Positions 1 through 10,687 of a DNA stretch of 58,402 nt are shown here, one piece after another (within the stretch, counting starts at the first letter, position 1; the number at the start of each line of letters is the position of its first letter). The stretch lies in contig CAJYVI010000030.1 in NCBI GenBank assembly GCA_913778145.1, positions 1 to 58,402 on the forward strand, written 5' to 3'. Source of the stretch: an uncultured Pseudocitrobacter sp. (lineage in GTDB: Bacteria > Pseudomonadota > Gammaproteobacteria > Enterobacterales > Enterobacteriaceae). Both the position numbers and the translations under genes were made by a program. The notes under the pieces were generated by a model that did not search any database, was not told where the DNA came from, and was given only the letters and a program-made list of their open reading frames with translations.

Positions 1-699
1 GCGCTGGCGATTATCGATGACCTGGGCGCGATCGTCATTATTGCGCTGTTCTATACCCATGACCTGTCGTTGCTGTCCCTGGCGATTGCGGCGGCGGCCA
101 TTGCGGTGCTGGCTATCCTGAACGTCAGCGGCGTGCGTCGCACCGGGCTTTATATTCTGGTGGGGGTGATTCTGTGGACGGCAGTGCTGAAGTCAGGCGT
201 GCATGCCACGCTTGCCGGGGTGATTGTCGGCTTCTTTATTCCGTTGAAAACGGAAAACGGTAAATCACCGGCCAAACAGCTGGAGCATGTGCTGCATCCC
301 TGGGTAGCGTTTATGATTCTGCCGCTGTTCGCCTTTGCCAATGCGGGCGTATCCTTGCAGGGCGTGACGCTGGAAGGGCTGACCTCATTGCTGCCGCTGG
401 GCATCATTGCGGGCCTGTTTATCGGTAAGCCACTGGGGATTTCCCTCTTCTGCTGGTTGGCGCTGAAGCTTAAGCTGGCGCGTCTGCCGGAAGGGGCTGA
501 CTTCTCGCAAATTATGGCGGTTGGTTTGCTGTGCGGTATTGGTTTTACCATGTCTATCTTTATCGCCAGCCTCGCGTTTGGCGCGGTCGATCCCGCGCTG
601 ATTATCTGGGCGAAACTGGGTATTTTGCTGGGCTCTCTGCTGTCGGCAGTGGTGGGATACAGTTTGTTGCGTATGCATCTCAAGCCTGAGCAGGCATAA
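1..699 (+). CDS. nhaA: Na+/H+ antiporter NhaA (3' part, start outside window)
   Basis: The reading frame is open from base 1 and ends at a TAA at 697-699, so only the C-terminal 232 residues are present. NhaA is an inner-membrane antiporter exchanging two H+ for one Na+ (or Li+) and protects against alkaline pH and salt. The visible part begins with [10 protein letters not shown], which contains the Asp-Asp pair corresponding to D163/D164 of the E. coli protein that binds the ion. Later comes the FIGKPLGIS helix carrying the lysine equivalent to K300. The remainder is a run of hydrophobic helices typical of the family. nhaR follows, as in E. coli. Identification is by near-identity to E. coli NhaA from memory. 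Confidence 0.97.
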   Translation, partial: ALAIIDDLGAIVIIALFYTHDLSLLSLAIAAAAIAVLAILNVSGVRRTGLYILVGVILWTAVLKSGVHATLAGVIVGFFIPLKTENGKSPAKQLEHVLHPWVAFMILPLFAFANAGVSLQGVTLEGLTSLLPLGIIAGLFIGKPLGISLFCWLALKLKLARLPEGADFSQIMAVGLLCGIGFTMSIFIASLAFGAVDPALIIWAKLGILLGSLLSAVVGYSLLRMHLKPEQA

Positions 700-715
700 T
701 TAGTGTGAATGATTT

Positions 716-741
716 GCCGGATGGCTACGTTGCCATCCGGC
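716..741. repeat. REP element between nhaA and nhaR
   Basis: A single palindrome GCCGGATGgc...gcCATCCGGC forms a near-perfect hairpin. It is the classic enterobacterial REP/PU core and lies 17 bp after the nhaA stop, so it probably stabilises or separates the nhaA and nhaR messages. Confidence 0.9.
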
Positions 742-770
742 GCGATAACATTTCAAGGAGGAAACTACGG

Positions 771-1667
771 ATGTCGCACATTAACTACAACCACCTTTAT
801 TACTTCTGGCATGTTTATAAAGAGGGCTCGGTCGTCGGCGCGGCAGAGGCGTTGTTCCTGACGCCGCAGACCATCACCGGGCAGATCAAAGCCCTTGAAG
901 AGCGTTTACAGGGCAAGCTTTTCAAACGCAAAGGGCGTGGTATTGAGCCCAGCGAACTGGGTGAACTGGTGTTTCGCTATGCCGACAAGATGTTCACCCT
1001 GAGTCAGGAGATGCTCGATATCATCAACTACCGCAAAGAGTCGAATTTGCTGTTTGATGTGGGCGTGGCGGATGCACTGTCAAAACGGCTGGTAAGCGGC
1101 GTGCTGGACGCGGCCGTGGTGGAAGATGAACAAATCCACCTGCGTTGCTTCGAGTCCACGCATGAAATGTTGCTGGAGCAGCTCAGCCAGCACAAACTGG
1201 ATATGATTATCTCCGATTGCCCAATCGACTCCACTCAGCAGGAAGGGCTGTTTTCGGTGAAGATTGGCGAGTGTGGCGTCAGTTTCTGGTGCATGACTCC
1301 GCCGCCGGAGAAACCGTTTCCCGCTTGCCTGGAAGAGCGCCGTTTATTAATCCCTGGCCGCCGCTCAATGCTCGGGCGCAAGCTGTTGAACTGGTTTAAC
1401 ACGCAGGGGCTGAAGGTTGAGATCCTCGGCGAGTTTGATGATGCTGCACTAATGAAAGCCTTTGGTTCGGCTCACAATGCGATTTTTGTCGCCCCCACGC
1501 TCTACGGGCACGATTTCTTTGCTGATGAAAACATTATCGAGATTGGCAGAATGGAGAGCGTTATGGAGGAGTACCACGCCATATTTGCTGAGCGAATGAT
1601 TCAGCATCCGGCGGTGCAGCGTATTTGCAACCGGGATTATTCTGCGCTGTTTGCGCTGCCGCAATAA
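771..1667 (+). CDS. nhaR: LysR-family activator of nhaA, NhaR
   Basis: A 298-residue LysR-type regulator, close to the 301 of E. coli NhaR. In E. coli it activates nhaA in response to Na+ and also the pga biofilm operon. The N-terminal winged helix-turn-helix (about residues 5-62) contains [21 protein letters not shown]. The rest is the periplasmic-binding-like effector domain. I chose the ATG at 771 because [14 protein letters not shown] matches the family N-terminus and a strong AAGGAGGA Shine-Dalgarno sits about 8 bp upstream; the longer frame from 705 would read through the REP hairpin. It lies directly downstream of nhaA and converges on rpsT. Confidence 0.96.
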   Translation: MSHINYNHLYYFWHVYKEGSVVGAAEALFLTPQTITGQIKALEERLQGKLFKRKGRGIEPSELGELVFRYADKMFTLSQEMLDIINYRKESNLLFDVGVADALSKRLVSGVLDAAVVEDEQIHLRCFESTHEMLLEQLSQHKLDMIISDCPIDSTQQEGLFSVKIGECGVSFWCMTPPPEKPFPACLEERRLLIPGRRSMLGRKLLNWFNTQGLKVEILGEFDDAALMKAFGSAHNAIFVAPTLYGHDFFADENIIEIGRMESVMEEYHAIFAERMIQHPAVQRICNRDYSALFALPQ

Positions 1668-1678
1668 AATACAGACGT

Positions 1679-1706
1679 AAAAAAACCCGCACGAGGCGGG
1701 TTTTTT
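1679..1706. terminator. Bidirectional terminator between nhaR and rpsT
   Basis: AAAAAAACCCGC-acga-GCGGGTTTTTT: a GC stem flanked by A and T runs on both sides. It can end nhaR on the plus strand and rpsT on the minus strand. Confidence 0.9.
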
Positions 1707-1731
1707 CTACAAAGCGATAACAAGCAGGCGA

Positions 1732-2016
<285 letters not shown>

Positions 2017-2042
2017 CTATATGGACAATTCAAAGGCCGAGG

Positions 2043-2071
2043 AATATGCCCGTTTAGCCTTCTTTTGTCAA
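2043..2071 (-). promoter_or_regulatory. rpsT promoter (P2-like)
   Basis: Read on the minus strand there is a perfect TTGACA -35 (plus 2066-2071), a 17-bp spacer and CATATT as -10 (plus 2043-2048). This sits at the position of the strong rpsT P2 promoter of E. coli, giving a leader of roughly 40 nt before the TTG start. Confidence 0.75.
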
Positions 2072-2267
2072 TGGATTTGTGCAAATAAGCGCCGTTAATG
2101 TATCAACGCTTCATTACGTATTGATGGCGCAGGATTCTACCAGCTTGTGGTCGATGAATACAGCCTTTCCGGCATAAAATTCGCACGACTGGCACAGATT
2201 TTCTTGCCTTTTATCGTGATGCTGATGAAATCATTGTCTCTTTCCCTGTACAAGGTGCAATCGCCGG

Positions 2268-2296
2268 TTAACGTTGACTGCTGTACAAGGTATACT
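2268..2296 (+). promoter_or_regulatory. Probable ribF promoter
   Basis: TTAACG (2268-2273), a 17-bp spacer and TATACT (2291-2296) lie just upstream of the ribF ATG at 2326. This would drive the ribF-ileS-lspA-fkpB-ispH cluster. An 11-bp direct repeat CTGTACAAGGT (2247-2257 and 2281-2291) overlaps it. Confidence 0.6.
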
Positions 2297-2325
2297 TTGG
2301 CGATTTTCACTCTTTTGAGCCAGAC

Positions 2326-3264
2326 ATGAAGCTGATACGCGGCATACAAAATCTCAGTCAGGCCCCGCACGGGTGTGTGCTGACCATTGGAAATTTCGAC
2401 GGTGTGCATCGTGGCCACCAGGCGTTGCTACAGGGTCTGCGTGCCGAAGGGCGTGCGCGTAATTTGCCTGTGGTGGTGATGATTTTTGAACCGCAGCCGC
2501 TGGAGTTGTTTGCCGGCGATAAGTCTCCCGCGCGCCTGACGCGTTTACGTGAAAAGCTGCGCTATCTGGCCGAGAGCGGCGTCGATTATGTTGTCTGTCT
2601 GCGTTTTGATCGTCGCTTTGCCGCGCTGAGCGCGCAGGACTTTATCCGCAACCTGTTAGTGAAGCGCTTAGGCGTTCAGTTTTTGGCGGTGGGTGATGAT
2701 TTCCGCTTTGGCGCTGGTCGTCAGGGGGATTTCTTGTTATTACAGAAGGCGGGCGCGGAGTTTGGCTTTGATGTCACCAGCACACAAACCTTCTGCGAAG
2801 GCGGCGTGCGCATCAGCAGCACCGCCGTGCGCCAGGCGCTGGCGGATGACCAGCTCGAACTGGCTGAAAATTTACTGGGGCATCCTTTTACTATCTCCGG
2901 GCGCGTGGTGCACGGCGATGAGTTAGGGCGCACCATTGGTTTCCCGACGGCGAACTTACCGCTGCGTCGTCAGGTCTCCCCGGTGAAAGGGGTCTATGCG
3001 GTTGAAGTGACGGGGCTTGGCGACAAATCTTATACAGGTGTCGCCAATATCGGTACCCGCCCAACGGTGGCTGGCGTGCGCCAGCAACTGGAAGTACATC
3101 TGTTGGACGTTGTAATGGACCTCTACGGTCGCCATATAAACGTTATCCTGCGTAAAAAAATACGCAATGAGCAGCGATTCGCGTCGCTGGATGAGCTTAA
3201 AGCGCAAATCGCGCGTGACGAATTAACGGCCCGCGAATTTTTTGGGCTTTCAAAACCGGCTTAA
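2326..3264 (+). CDS. ribF: Bifunctional riboflavin kinase/FMN adenylyltransferase
   Basis: A 312-residue protein that phosphorylates riboflavin to FMN and adenylates FMN to FAD in the cytoplasm. The N-terminal nucleotidyltransferase domain shows GNFDGVHRGH near residue 23, and the ISSTAVR motif near residues 160-167. The C-terminal riboflavin kinase domain (about 185-310) has GRTIGFPTAN and GVANIGTRPTV. Length is within one residue of the E. coli enzyme (313). It leads the cluster, with ileS starting 36 bp after its stop. Essential gene. Confidence 0.97.
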   Translation: MKLIRGIQNLSQAPHGCVLTIGNFDGVHRGHQALLQGLRAEGRARNLPVVVMIFEPQPLELFAGDKSPARLTRLREKLRYLAESGVDYVVCLRFDRRFAALSAQDFIRNLLVKRLGVQFLAVGDDFRFGAGRQGDFLLLQKAGAEFGFDVTSTQTFCEGGVRISSTAVRQALADDQLELAENLLGHPFTISGRVVHGDELGRTIGFPTANLPLRRQVSPVKGVYAVEVTGLGDKSYTGVANIGTRPTVAGVRQQLEVHLLDVVMDLYGRHINVILRKKIRNEQRFASLDELKAQIARDELTAREFFGLSKPA

Positions 3265-3300
3265 TGCCTGAATACGTTTAAATACGGAATCGAGAATCTA

Positions 3301-6150
3301 ATGAGTGACTATAAATCTACCCTGAATTTGCCGGAAACAGGGTTCCCGATGCGCGGCGATCTCGCCAAGCGTGAACCGGGAATGCTGGCGCGTTGGACCG
3401 AAGATGACCTGTACGGCATCATTCGTGCCGCGAAAAAGGGCAAAAAAACCTTCATTCTGCATGATGGCCCTCCTTATGCGAATGGCAGCATTCATATTGG
3501 TCACTCTGTAAACAAGATTCTCAAAGATATTATTATTAAGTCCAAAGGTCTGGCGGGTTACGACTCTCCGTACGTGCCGGGCTGGGACTGCCACGGCCTG
3601 CCGATTGAGCTGAAAGTCGAGCAAGAGTTCGGTAAGCCGGGCGAGAAGTTCACCGCCGCAGAATTCCGCGCGAAATGCCGTGAATACGCAGCGGGCCAGG
3701 TGGATGGTCAGCGTAAAGACTTTATCCGTCTGGGCGTGCTGGGCGACTGGCAGCACCCGTACCTGACCATGGATTTCAAAACCGAAGCCAACATCATTCG
3801 TGCGCTCGGTAAAATCATCCACAACGGCCACATGCTGAAAGGCGCGAAGCCGGTTCACTGGTGCGTCGACTGCCGTTCCGCGCTGGCTGAAGCGGAAGTG
3901 GAATACTATGACAAAACCTCTCCGTCCATCGACGTGGCATTCCACGCAGTTGACGCGGATGCGGTAAAAGCGAAATTTGGCGTCGCCAACGTCAACGGGC
4001 CGGTATCTCTGGTTATCTGGACCACCACCCCGTGGACGCTTCCAGCAAACCGCGCCATCTCACTTTCCAAAGAGTTCGATTACGCGCTGGTACAGGTTGA
4101 AGGCCAGGCCGTTATCGTGGCGAAAGATCTGCTTGATGGCGTAATGAAACGCATCGGCGCGGCGGATTACACCGTGCTGGGCACCGTAAACGGCGCTGAA
4201 CTTGAACTGATGCGCTTCCAGCACCCGTTCATGGGCTTCGACGTGCCGGCAATTCTGGGCGACCACGTGACGCTGGACGCGGGTACCGGTGCGGTACATA
4301 CCGCCGGTGGTCACGGCCCGGACGACTACACCATCAGCCAGAAATACGGTCTGGAAATCGCTAACCCGGTTGGCCCGGATGGCGCTTATCTGGCGGGTAC
4401 TTACCCTGGTCTGGACGGTGTTAACGTCTTCAAAGCGAACGATAAAATCGTTGAGCTGCTGCAAGAGAAAGGCGCCCTGCTGCACGTAGAAAAAATGCAG
4501 CACAGCTACCCTTGCTGCTGGCGTCACAAAACGCCAATCATCTTCCGTGCCACCCCGCAGTGGTTCATCAGCATGGACCAAAAAGGCCTGCGCATTCAGT
4601 CGCTCAAAGAGATCGACCGTATCGAGCAGGAAGGTCTGGCGAAAGAAAACCTGAGCGGCTGGATCCCGGCATGGGGTAAAGCGCGTATCGAATCGATGGT
4701 TGCGAATCGCCCTGACTGGTGTATCTCCCGTCAGCGTACCTGGGGTGTGCCGATGTCGCTGTTCGTGCACAAAGACACCGAAGAGCTGCATCCGCGTACC
4801 ACTGAACTGATCGAAGAAGTCGCAAAATACGTTGAGAAAGACGGTATTCAGGCGTGGTGGGATCTCGACCCGCGTGACATCCTCGGCGACGATGCAGATA
4901 ACTATGTGAAAGTGCCGGATACCCTGGACGTGTGGTTTGACTCCGGGTCTACGAGCTACTCCGTGGTTGATGCGCGTCCGGAATTTGGCGGCCATACGCC
5001 GGATATGTATCTGGAAGGTTCTGACCAGCATCGTGGCTGGTTCATGTCTTCCCTGATGATTTCCACGGCGATGAAAGGCAAAGCGCCGTATCGTCAGGTA
5101 CTGACTCACGGCTTCACCGTAGATGGTCAGGGCCGTAAGATGTCTAAATCCATCGGCAACACCGTTTCTCCGCAGGACGTGATGAACAAACTGGGCGCGG
5201 ATATCCTGCGTCTGTGGGTGGCATCGACCGACTACACCGGTGAAATGGCGGTTTCTGACGAAATTCTGAAACGTGCTGCCGACAGCTATCGTCGTATCCG
5301 TAACACCGCGCGCTTCCTGCTGGCGAACCTGAACGGGTTCGATCCGCTGAAAGACATGGTGAAACCGGAAGAGATGGTGGTTCTGGACCGTTGGGCGGTT
5401 GGCTGTGCGAAAGAAGCGCAGGAAGACATCCTGAAAGCGTACGAATCCTACGATTTCCACGAAGTGGTGCAGCGTCTGATGCGCTTCTGCTCCGTTGAAA
5501 TGGGCTCGTTCTATCTCGATATCATCAAAGACCGCCAGTACACCGCGAAAGCGGACAGCGTGGCGCGTCGTAGCTGCCAGACTGCGCTGTACCACATCGC
5601 CGAAGCGCTGGTGCGCTGGATGGCGCCGATCATGTCCTTCACCGCAGATGAAATCTGGGGCTACCTGCCGGGCGACCGCGAGAAATACGTGTTCACCGGT
5701 GAATGGTATGAAGGCCTGTTTGGCCTGGGCGAAACCGAAGCCATGAACGACGGCTTCTGGGACGTTCTGTTGCAAGTGCGTGGCGAAGTGAACAAGGTTA
5801 TCGAACAGGCGCGTGCGGATAAAAAAGTCGGCGGTTCTCTGGAAGCAGCAGTGACCCTGTACGCGGAACCGGAACTGGCGGCGAAACTGACCGCACTGGG
5901 CGAAGAACTGCGATTTGTCCTGTTGACCTCGGGTGCCAACGTTGCGGAATATAGTGCCGCACCTGCTGATGCTCAGCAGAGCGAACTGCTCAAAGGGCTG
6001 AAAGTGGCGCTGAGCAAAGCCGAAGGTGAGAAGTGCCCGCGCTGCTGGCATTACACTCAGGACATCGGCAAGGTGGCGGAACACGCAGATATCTGCGGAC
6101 GCTGTGTCAGCAACATCGCCGGTGATGGCGAAAAACGTAAGTTTGCCTGA
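3301..6150 (+). CDS. ileS: Isoleucyl-tRNA synthetase with an unusual insertion
   Basis: A class Ia aminoacyl-tRNA synthetase charging tRNA-Ile. Visible are the HIGH motif (GSIHIGHS, about residue 60), the CP1 editing domain with WTTTPWT and the H333/D342 editing residues, KMSKS (RKMSKSIGN, about residue 610), and a C-terminal zinc site with CPRCW and CGRC. The protein is 949 residues against 938 in E. coli. Most of it is near-identical, but about residues 336-560 diverge: P336 of HTAPGHG is G, 15 residues (439-453) replace four, and GSTH becomes GSTS. The stop overlaps the lspA start (TGATG). All catalytic motifs are intact, so it is likely functional. Confidence 0.97.
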   Translation: MSDYKSTLNLPETGFPMRGDLAKREPGMLARWTEDDLYGIIRAAKKGKKTFILHDGPPYANGSIHIGHSVNKILKDIIIKSKGLAGYDSPYVPGWDCHGLPIELKVEQEFGKPGEKFTAAEFRAKCREYAAGQVDGQRKDFIRLGVLGDWQHPYLTMDFKTEANIIRALGKIIHNGHMLKGAKPVHWCVDCRSALAEAEVEYYDKTSPSIDVAFHAVDADAVKAKFGVANVNGPVSLVIWTTTPWTLPANRAISLSKEFDYALVQVEGQAVIVAKDLLDGVMKRIGAADYTVLGTVNGAELELMRFQHPFMGFDVPAILGDHVTLDAGTGAVHTAGGHGPDDYTISQKYGLEIANPVGPDGAYLAGTYPGLDGVNVFKANDKIVELLQEKGALLHVEKMQHSYPCCWRHKTPIIFRATPQWFISMDQKGLRIQSLKEIDRIEQEGLAKENLSGWIPAWGKARIESMVANRPDWCISRQRTWGVPMSLFVHKDTEELHPRTTELIEEVAKYVEKDGIQAWWDLDPRDILGDDADNYVKVPDTLDVWFDSGSTSYSVVDARPEFGGHTPDMYLEGSDQHRGWFMSSLMISTAMKGKAPYRQVLTHGFTVDGQGRKMSKSIGNTVSPQDVMNKLGADILRLWVASTDYTGEMAVSDEILKRAADSYRRIRNTARFLLANLNGFDPLKDMVKPEEMVVLDRWAVGCAKEAQEDILKAYESYDFHEVVQRLMRFCSVEMGSFYLDIIKDRQYTAKADSVARRSCQTALYHIAEALVRWMAPIMSFTADEIWGYLPGDREKYVFTGEWYEGLFGLGETEAMNDGFWDVLLQVRGEVNKVIEQARADKKVGGSLEAAVTLYAEPELAAKLTALGEELRFVLLTSGANVAEYSAAPADAQQSELLKGLKVALSKAEGEKCPRCWHYTQDIGKVAEHADICGRCVSNIAGDGEKRKFA

Positions 6151-6647
6151 TGAGTAAATCGATGTGTTCAACAGGGCTACGCTGGCTGTGGCTGGTGGTA
6201 GTCGTGCTGATTATCGATCTGGGCAGCAAATTCCTGATCCTCCAGAACTTTGCTCTGGGGGATACGGTACCGCTGTTCCCGTCGCTTAATCTGCATTATG
6301 CGCGTAACTACGGCGCGGCGTTTAGCTTCCTCGCCGACAGCGGCGGCTGGCAGCGTTGGTTCTTCGCAGGTATCGCTATTGGTATCTGTGTGGCGCTGAC
6401 GGTGCTGATGTACCGCTCGAAGGCCACTCAGAAGCTCAATAACATCGCCTATGCGCTGATTATTGGCGGTGCGCTGGGTAATTTGTTTGACCGCCTGTGG
6501 CACGGCTTCGTGGTCGATATGATCGACTTCTACGTCGGCGACTGGCACTTTGCCACCTTCAACCTCGCCGATAGCGCAATCTGCGTCGGCGCGGCGTTGA
6601 TCGTGCTGGAAGGTTTCTTACCTTCCAAAGAGAAAAAAGCCGCATAA
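6150..6647 (+). CDS. lspA: Prolipoprotein signal peptidase II
   Basis: A 165-residue inner-membrane aspartic protease that removes signal peptides from diacylglyceryl-modified prolipoproteins just before the lipobox cysteine. Four hydrophobic helices can be traced. The two catalytic aspartates lie in [10 protein letters not shown] and FNLADSAIC. The ATG overlaps the ileS TGA by one base, implying translational coupling. Length matches the E. coli enzyme (164). Confidence 0.97.
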   Translation: MSKSMCSTGLRWLWLVVVVLIIDLGSKFLILQNFALGDTVPLFPSLNLHYARNYGAAFSFLADSGGWQRWFFAGIAIGICVALTVLMYRSKATQKLNNIAYALIIGGALGNLFDRLWHGFVVDMIDFYVGDWHFATFNLADSAICVGAALIVLEGFLPSKEKKAA

Positions 6648-6653
6648 AAAAAT

Positions 6654-6730
6654 GCCGGATGGCGCTTGCGCTAATCCGGCCTACAATTATTGCGATCCTT
6701 GTAGGCCCGGTAAGCGTAGCGCCACCGGGC
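6654..6730. repeat. BIME: paired REP elements between lspA and fkpB
   Basis: A GCCGGATGGCGC...AATCCGGC unit is followed in opposite orientation by GTAGGCCCGGTAAGCGTAGCGCCACCGGGC. The inward-facing pair is typical of a BIME. The second unit is a variant with CCCGG in place of CCGGA. Confidence 0.85.
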
Positions 6731-6764
6731 AGACAGGCGGCGCCATTTTAAAGAGCAAACCTGC

Positions 6765-7214
6765 ATGTCTGAATCTGTACAGAGCAACAGCGCCGTTCTG
6801 GTGCATTTCTCACTGAAACTCGATGACGGTTCTACCGCCGAATCGACCCGCAATAACGGAAAACCGGCACTGTTCCGCCTGGGCGATGGCTCGCTCTCTG
6901 AAGGGCTGGAACAACATCTGCTGGGCCTGAAAGCGGGTGACAAAAAAGAATTCTCACTGGAGCCGGATGCCGCGTTTGGCGTCTCGTCGCCAGACCTGAT
7001 TCAGTACTTCTCTCGCCGCGAATTTATGGATGCGGGCGAACCTGAAATCGGCGCAATCATGCTCTTTACCGCTATGGATGGCAGCGAGATGCCAGGCGTG
7101 ATCCGCGAGATTAACGGCGACTCCATCACCGTTGATTTCAACCATCCGCTGGCTGACCATACCGTTCATTTTGATATTGAAGTACTGGAGATCGATCCGG
7201 TACTGGAGGCCTGA
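6765..7214 (+). CDS. fkpB: FKBP-type peptidyl-prolyl isomerase
   Basis: A 149-residue cytoplasmic FKBP of the SlpA/SlyD-like type, identical in length to E. coli FkpB. It shows the FKBP core ([46 protein letters not shown]) with an inserted flap domain between about residues 75 and 125. It catalyses cis-trans isomerisation of X-Pro bonds and has chaperone activity. It sits between lspA and ispH, one base before the ispH start. E. coli FkpB contributes to 30S ribosome maturation. Confidence 0.96.
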   Translation: MSESVQSNSAVLVHFSLKLDDGSTAESTRNNGKPALFRLGDGSLSEGLEQHLLGLKAGDKKEFSLEPDAAFGVSSPDLIQYFSRREFMDAGEPEIGAIMLFTAMDGSEMPGVIREINGDSITVDFNHPLADHTVHFDIEVLEIDPVLEA

Positions 7215-7215
7215 A

Positions 7216-8166
7216 ATGCAGATCCTGTTGGCTAACCCGCGCGGTTTTTGCGCAGGTGTAGACCGCGCTATCAGCATTGTTGAAAACGCGCTGGCGATTT
7301 ACGGCGCGCCAATCTACGTGCGTCATGAAGTGGTACACAACCGTTATGTGGTCGACAGCCTGCGCGAGCGCGGGGCGATTTTCATCGAACAGATCAGCGA
7401 AGTGCCGGATGGCGCGATTCTGATTTTCTCCGCCCACGGTGTTTCTCAGGCTGTACGCAACGAAGCGAAAAACCGCGATCTGACTGTGTTCGACGCCACC
7501 TGTCCGCTGGTGACCAAAGTCCATATGGAAGTTGCCCGCGCTAGCCGTCGTGGTGAAGAATCCATTCTGATTGGCCACGCCGGCCACCCGGAAGTGGAAG
7601 GCACGATGGGCCAGTACAGTAACCCGGAAGGCGGGATGTACCTGGTCGAGTCGCCGGATGATGTCTGGACGCTGGACGTTAAAAACGACGCCAAACTGTC
7701 GTTTATGACCCAGACCACGCTCTCCGTTGATGATACCTCTGATGTAATTGACGCGCTGCGTAAACGCTTCCCGAAAATCGTCGGCCCGCGCAAAGATGAC
7801 ATCTGCTACGCCACCACTAACCGTCAGGAAGCCGTGCGCTCGCTGGCGGAACAGGCTGACGTAGTGCTGGTGGTCGGCTCGAAAAACTCCTCCAACTCCA
7901 ACCGCCTGGCGGAACTGGCGCAGCGGATGGGCAAAGCCGCCTATCTGATTGACGACGCGACGGATATCCAGGAAGAGTGGGTGAAAGACGCCGCCTGTGT
8001 CGGCGTTACCGCTGGTGCATCCGCGCCGGACATTCTGGTGCAAAACGTCATCGCGCGCCTGCAAACCCTCGGCGGCGGCGAAGCGATTCCACTCGAAGGC
8101 CGCGAAGAGAACATTGTCTTCGAAGTACCGCGCGAGCTGCGTGTAGATGTTCGTGAAGTCGAGTAA
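7216..8166 (+). CDS. ispH: 4-hydroxy-3-methylbut-2-enyl diphosphate reductase
   Basis: A 316-residue iron-sulfur enzyme, the last step of the MEP isoprenoid pathway, reducing HMBPP to IPP and DMAPP. The three cluster-ligating cysteines are visible in NPRGFCAGV (C12), DATCPLV (about C96) and [11 protein letters not shown] (about C197). Conserved histidines appear in HEVVHN and GHAGHPE, and TTNRQ and SSNSNR motifs are present. I start at the ATG at 7216, right after fkpB, because [14 protein letters not shown] is the family N-terminus; the longer frame from 7132 lies inside fkpB. Essential, and last gene of the cluster. Confidence 0.98.
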   Translation: MQILLANPRGFCAGVDRAISIVENALAIYGAPIYVRHEVVHNRYVVDSLRERGAIFIEQISEVPDGAILIFSAHGVSQAVRNEAKNRDLTVFDATCPLVTKVHMEVARASRRGEESILIGHAGHPEVEGTMGQYSNPEGGMYLVESPDDVWTLDVKNDAKLSFMTQTTLSVDDTSDVIDALRKRFPKIVGPRKDDICYATTNRQEAVRSLAEQADVVLVVGSKNSSNSNRLAELAQRMGKAAYLIDDATDIQEEWVKDAACVGVTAGASAPDILVQNVIARLQTLGGGEAIPLEGREENIVFEVPRELRVDVREVE

Positions 8167-8192
8167 GTTATTCCCTTCATAAATATGACAAT

Positions 8193-8221
8193 ATGCCAGA
8201 CTTAGTGTCTGGCATTTTTTT
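8193..8221 (+). terminator. Terminator after ispH
   Basis: ATGCCAGAC-ttag-TGTCTGGCAT followed by a T run. It is a strong intrinsic terminator ending the ribF-ispH cluster just before rihC. Confidence 0.9.
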
Positions 8222-8232
8222 ATGGAGGAAAT

Positions 8233-9147
8233 ATGCGCCTGCCGATTATTCTCGATACCGACCCCGGCATCGACGATGCCGCCGCCATTGCGGCTGCGTT
8301 GTTTGCCCCTGAACTGGATCTTCAGCTAATGACGACTGTGGCGGGCAACGTTTCCGTCGAAAAAACCACGCGTAACGCTCTCCAGTTGCTGCATTTCTGG
8401 GAGGCGAACGTTCCGCTGGCTCAGGGTGCGGCAAAGCCGCTGGTGCGCCCGCTGCGCGATGCGGCCTATGTGCACGGGCAGTCCGGCATGGAAGGGTATG
8501 ATTTCACTGAACATCAACGCCAGCCGCTGGAGAAACCAGCCTTCATCGCCATTCGCGATGCGCTGATGCACTCACCCGAACCTGTCACGCTGGTCGCCAT
8601 CGGCCCACTCACCAATATCGCGCTGCTGCTCTCTCAGTATCCGGAGTGCCAGTTTAATATCCGCCGCCTGGTGATTATGGGCGGCTCTGCCGGGCGGGGT
8701 AACTTCACGCCAAACGCCGAATTCAACATCGCCATCGACCCGGAAGCCGCTGCGCAGGTATTCCAGAGCGGGTTAGAAATCGTGATGTGTGGGCTGGATG
8801 TGACTAACCAGGCCGTGTTGACGCCGGAGTATCTGGTCACGCTCCCGACCCTCAATAAAACCGGCAAAATGCTGCATTCGCTGTTCAGCCACTACCGCAG
8901 CGGCAGTATGCAAAGCGGCCTGCGCATGCACGACCTCTGCGCTATCGCATGGCTGGTGCGCCCGGAACTGTTTAGCCTGAAACCGTGCTTTGTCGCCGTT
9001 GAGACGCAGGGAACCTACACTGCCGGAACCACGGTGGTGGATATTGAGGGCCGACTCGGGCAACCGGCGAATGTGCAGGTTGCGCTGGGGCTGGATGTGG
9101 AGGGATTCCGTAAGTGGGTGGCAGAGGTGTTCCGACTTGCGCCCTAG
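8233..9147 (+). CDS. rihC: Ribonucleoside hydrolase RihC
   Basis: A 304-residue nucleoside hydrolase, the same length as E. coli RihC, which hydrolyses purine and pyrimidine ribonucleosides to base plus ribose. The Ca2+-binding signature DTDPGIDDA (residues 8-16) is intact, as are [21 protein letters not shown] and the C-terminal [20 protein letters not shown] Shine-Dalgarno precedes the ATG. It is a single-gene unit, with the ispH terminator upstream and a hairpin about 110 bp downstream. Confidence 0.96.
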   Translation: MRLPIILDTDPGIDDAAAIAAALFAPELDLQLMTTVAGNVSVEKTTRNALQLLHFWEANVPLAQGAAKPLVRPLRDAAYVHGQSGMEGYDFTEHQRQPLEKPAFIAIRDALMHSPEPVTLVAIGPLTNIALLLSQYPECQFNIRRLVIMGGSAGRGNFTPNAEFNIAIDPEAAAQVFQSGLEIVMCGLDVTNQAVLTPEYLVTLPTLNKTGKMLHSLFSHYRSGSMQSGLRMHDLCAIAWLVRPELFSLKPCFVAVETQGTYTAGTTVVDIEGRLGQPANVQVALGLDVEGFRKWVAEVFRLAP

Positions 9148-9255
9148 GTGTCTTCTTACGCAGAGAATGATTCTGTTGGGAAATGACAATAATTCAGACA
9201 CTTTCCATTAGAACGGTGTAAAAGCGTTAGATTTACGCCTTAACCTTTCAGCTTT

Positions 9256-9292
9256 AGCCATGATTCGTCCTTCCCGATGAATCATGGCTTTT
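9256..9292 (+). terminator. Strong hairpin in the rihC-dapB gap
   Basis: An 11-bp perfect stem AGCCATGATTC/GAATCATGGCT with a 12-nt loop and a short TTTT tail. It stands 108 bp after the rihC stop and 120 bp before dapB. It may terminate rihC read-through or a small transcript. The rest of 9148-9411 shows no convincing gene; a GC-rich inverted stretch lies near 9340-9366. Confidence 0.55.
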
Positions 9293-9396
9293 ACTGATAT
9301 TCCCCTCTGTTTATCATTTAATTCTAATTATGGGCGTTTTCGGCTGGCGGCCTCCGGGCGGGCTGGTTACTCTGAGAACGGTTTACGCAAAATTAA

Positions 9397-10233
<837 letters not shown>

Positions 10234-10235
10234 TA

Positions 10236-10314
10236 TTTATTACCCATCGTGATGTGGTATTGCAGTCAGTAAGGTATTGATTGCATAGGGCGATATTTTA
10301 TCGCCCTTAATTTT
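10236..10314 (+). ncRNA. dapB 3' UTR, DapZ-like small RNA candidate
   Basis: The dapB 3' UTR ends in an intrinsic terminator (AGGGCGA...TCGCCCT then TAATTTT, 10287-10314). Before it lies a G/U-rich stretch GATGTGGTATTG. In Salmonella the Hfq-dependent sRNA DapZ arises from this same 3' UTR and uses a G/U-rich seed to repress oppA and dppA. Position, terminator and seed-like stretch match that description. Expression and exact 5' end cannot be read from sequence. At minimum this is the dapB terminator. Confidence 0.45.
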
Positions 10315-10394
10315 ATCTGTTTGTGGTTGTTTTTCTGTCTAAATGCATATATTCAGAGGTTTTCTGGCGATTACTGGTTATTTAAATGTAAATT

Positions 10395-10410
10395 TTGACC
10401 ATCTGGTCTA
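10395..10410 (+). promoter_or_regulatory. RutR-type operator upstream of carAB
   Basis: TTGACCATCTGGTCTA matches the palindromic RutR consensus TTGACCANNTGGTCAA at 14 of 14 defined positions except the last two arms. In E. coli RutR senses uracil/thymine and acts at carAB P1, and this site lies about 190 bp upstream of the P1 start. Confidence 0.7.
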
Positions 10411-10451
10411 CTTTTTTCTCCTCTCAAACGCTTTTTAACATTCTTTCAGCC

Positions 10452-10467
10452 CCGCAAGCGTTTTCTG
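10452..10467 (+). promoter_or_regulatory. PurR-like operator upstream of carAB
   Basis: CCGCAAGCGTTTTCTG resembles the PurR palindrome ACGCAAACGTTTGCGT. The CGCAA-N-CGTTTTC core is kept. PurR is known to repress carAB P1 in E. coli. Confidence 0.5.
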
Positions 10468-10575
10468 ATGTGAGTTAGGTGATCTTTTTGCCTGCTAAAA
10501 GCATCAGTTAAAGCCAGTGCCGCAAAATTATAATAAAAATTACCCTTTAAGGTAGACTTTTGCCTGGGCTCTCTC

Positions 10576-10591
10576 TAGAATGCCGCCGTTT
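10576..10591 (+). promoter_or_regulatory. carAB P1 -10 and initially transcribed region
   Basis: TAGAAT (10576-10581) is followed by GCCGCCGTTTGCC. The GTTTG at about 10588 is where E. coli carAB P1 starts and where reiterative UMP addition at the T tract links initiation to UTP. The sequence features required for that control are retained. Confidence 0.6.
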
Positions 10592-10640
10592 GCCAGAAAT
10601 TCGAAGGTAAGCAGATTTGCATTGATTTATGTCACCATTG

Positions 10641-10675
10641 TGAATTAATATGCAAATAAAGTGAGTGAATATTCT
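10641..10675 (+). promoter_or_regulatory. Tandem ARG boxes at carAB P2
   Basis: TGAATTAATATGCA (10641-10654) and TGAGTGAATATTCT (10662-10675) both fit the ArgR consensus TGAATWWWWATTCA and are spaced 21 bp start to start, one helical face apart as expected for an ArgR hexamer. They overlap the P2 promoter just upstream of carA. Confidence 0.75.
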
Positions 10676-10687
10676 CTGGAGGGTGTT

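Noticed and set aside
2147..2329. Plus-strand frame at the position of E. coli yaaY
   Set aside because: The homologous region is present but the yaaY ATG frame is not kept; a TAA lies upstream and only a GTG is available. It also overlaps the ribF start. Treated as ribF leader DNA.
2137..2418. Minus-strand open frame of 93 codons between rpsT and ribF
   Set aside because: It spans the ribF promoter and the first 93 bases of ribF, has no Shine-Dalgarno and no recognisable motif.
4060..6171. 703-codon antisense open frame opposite ileS
   Set aside because: Rich in His, Arg and Phe with no motif; it is the mirror of a strongly codon-biased gene.
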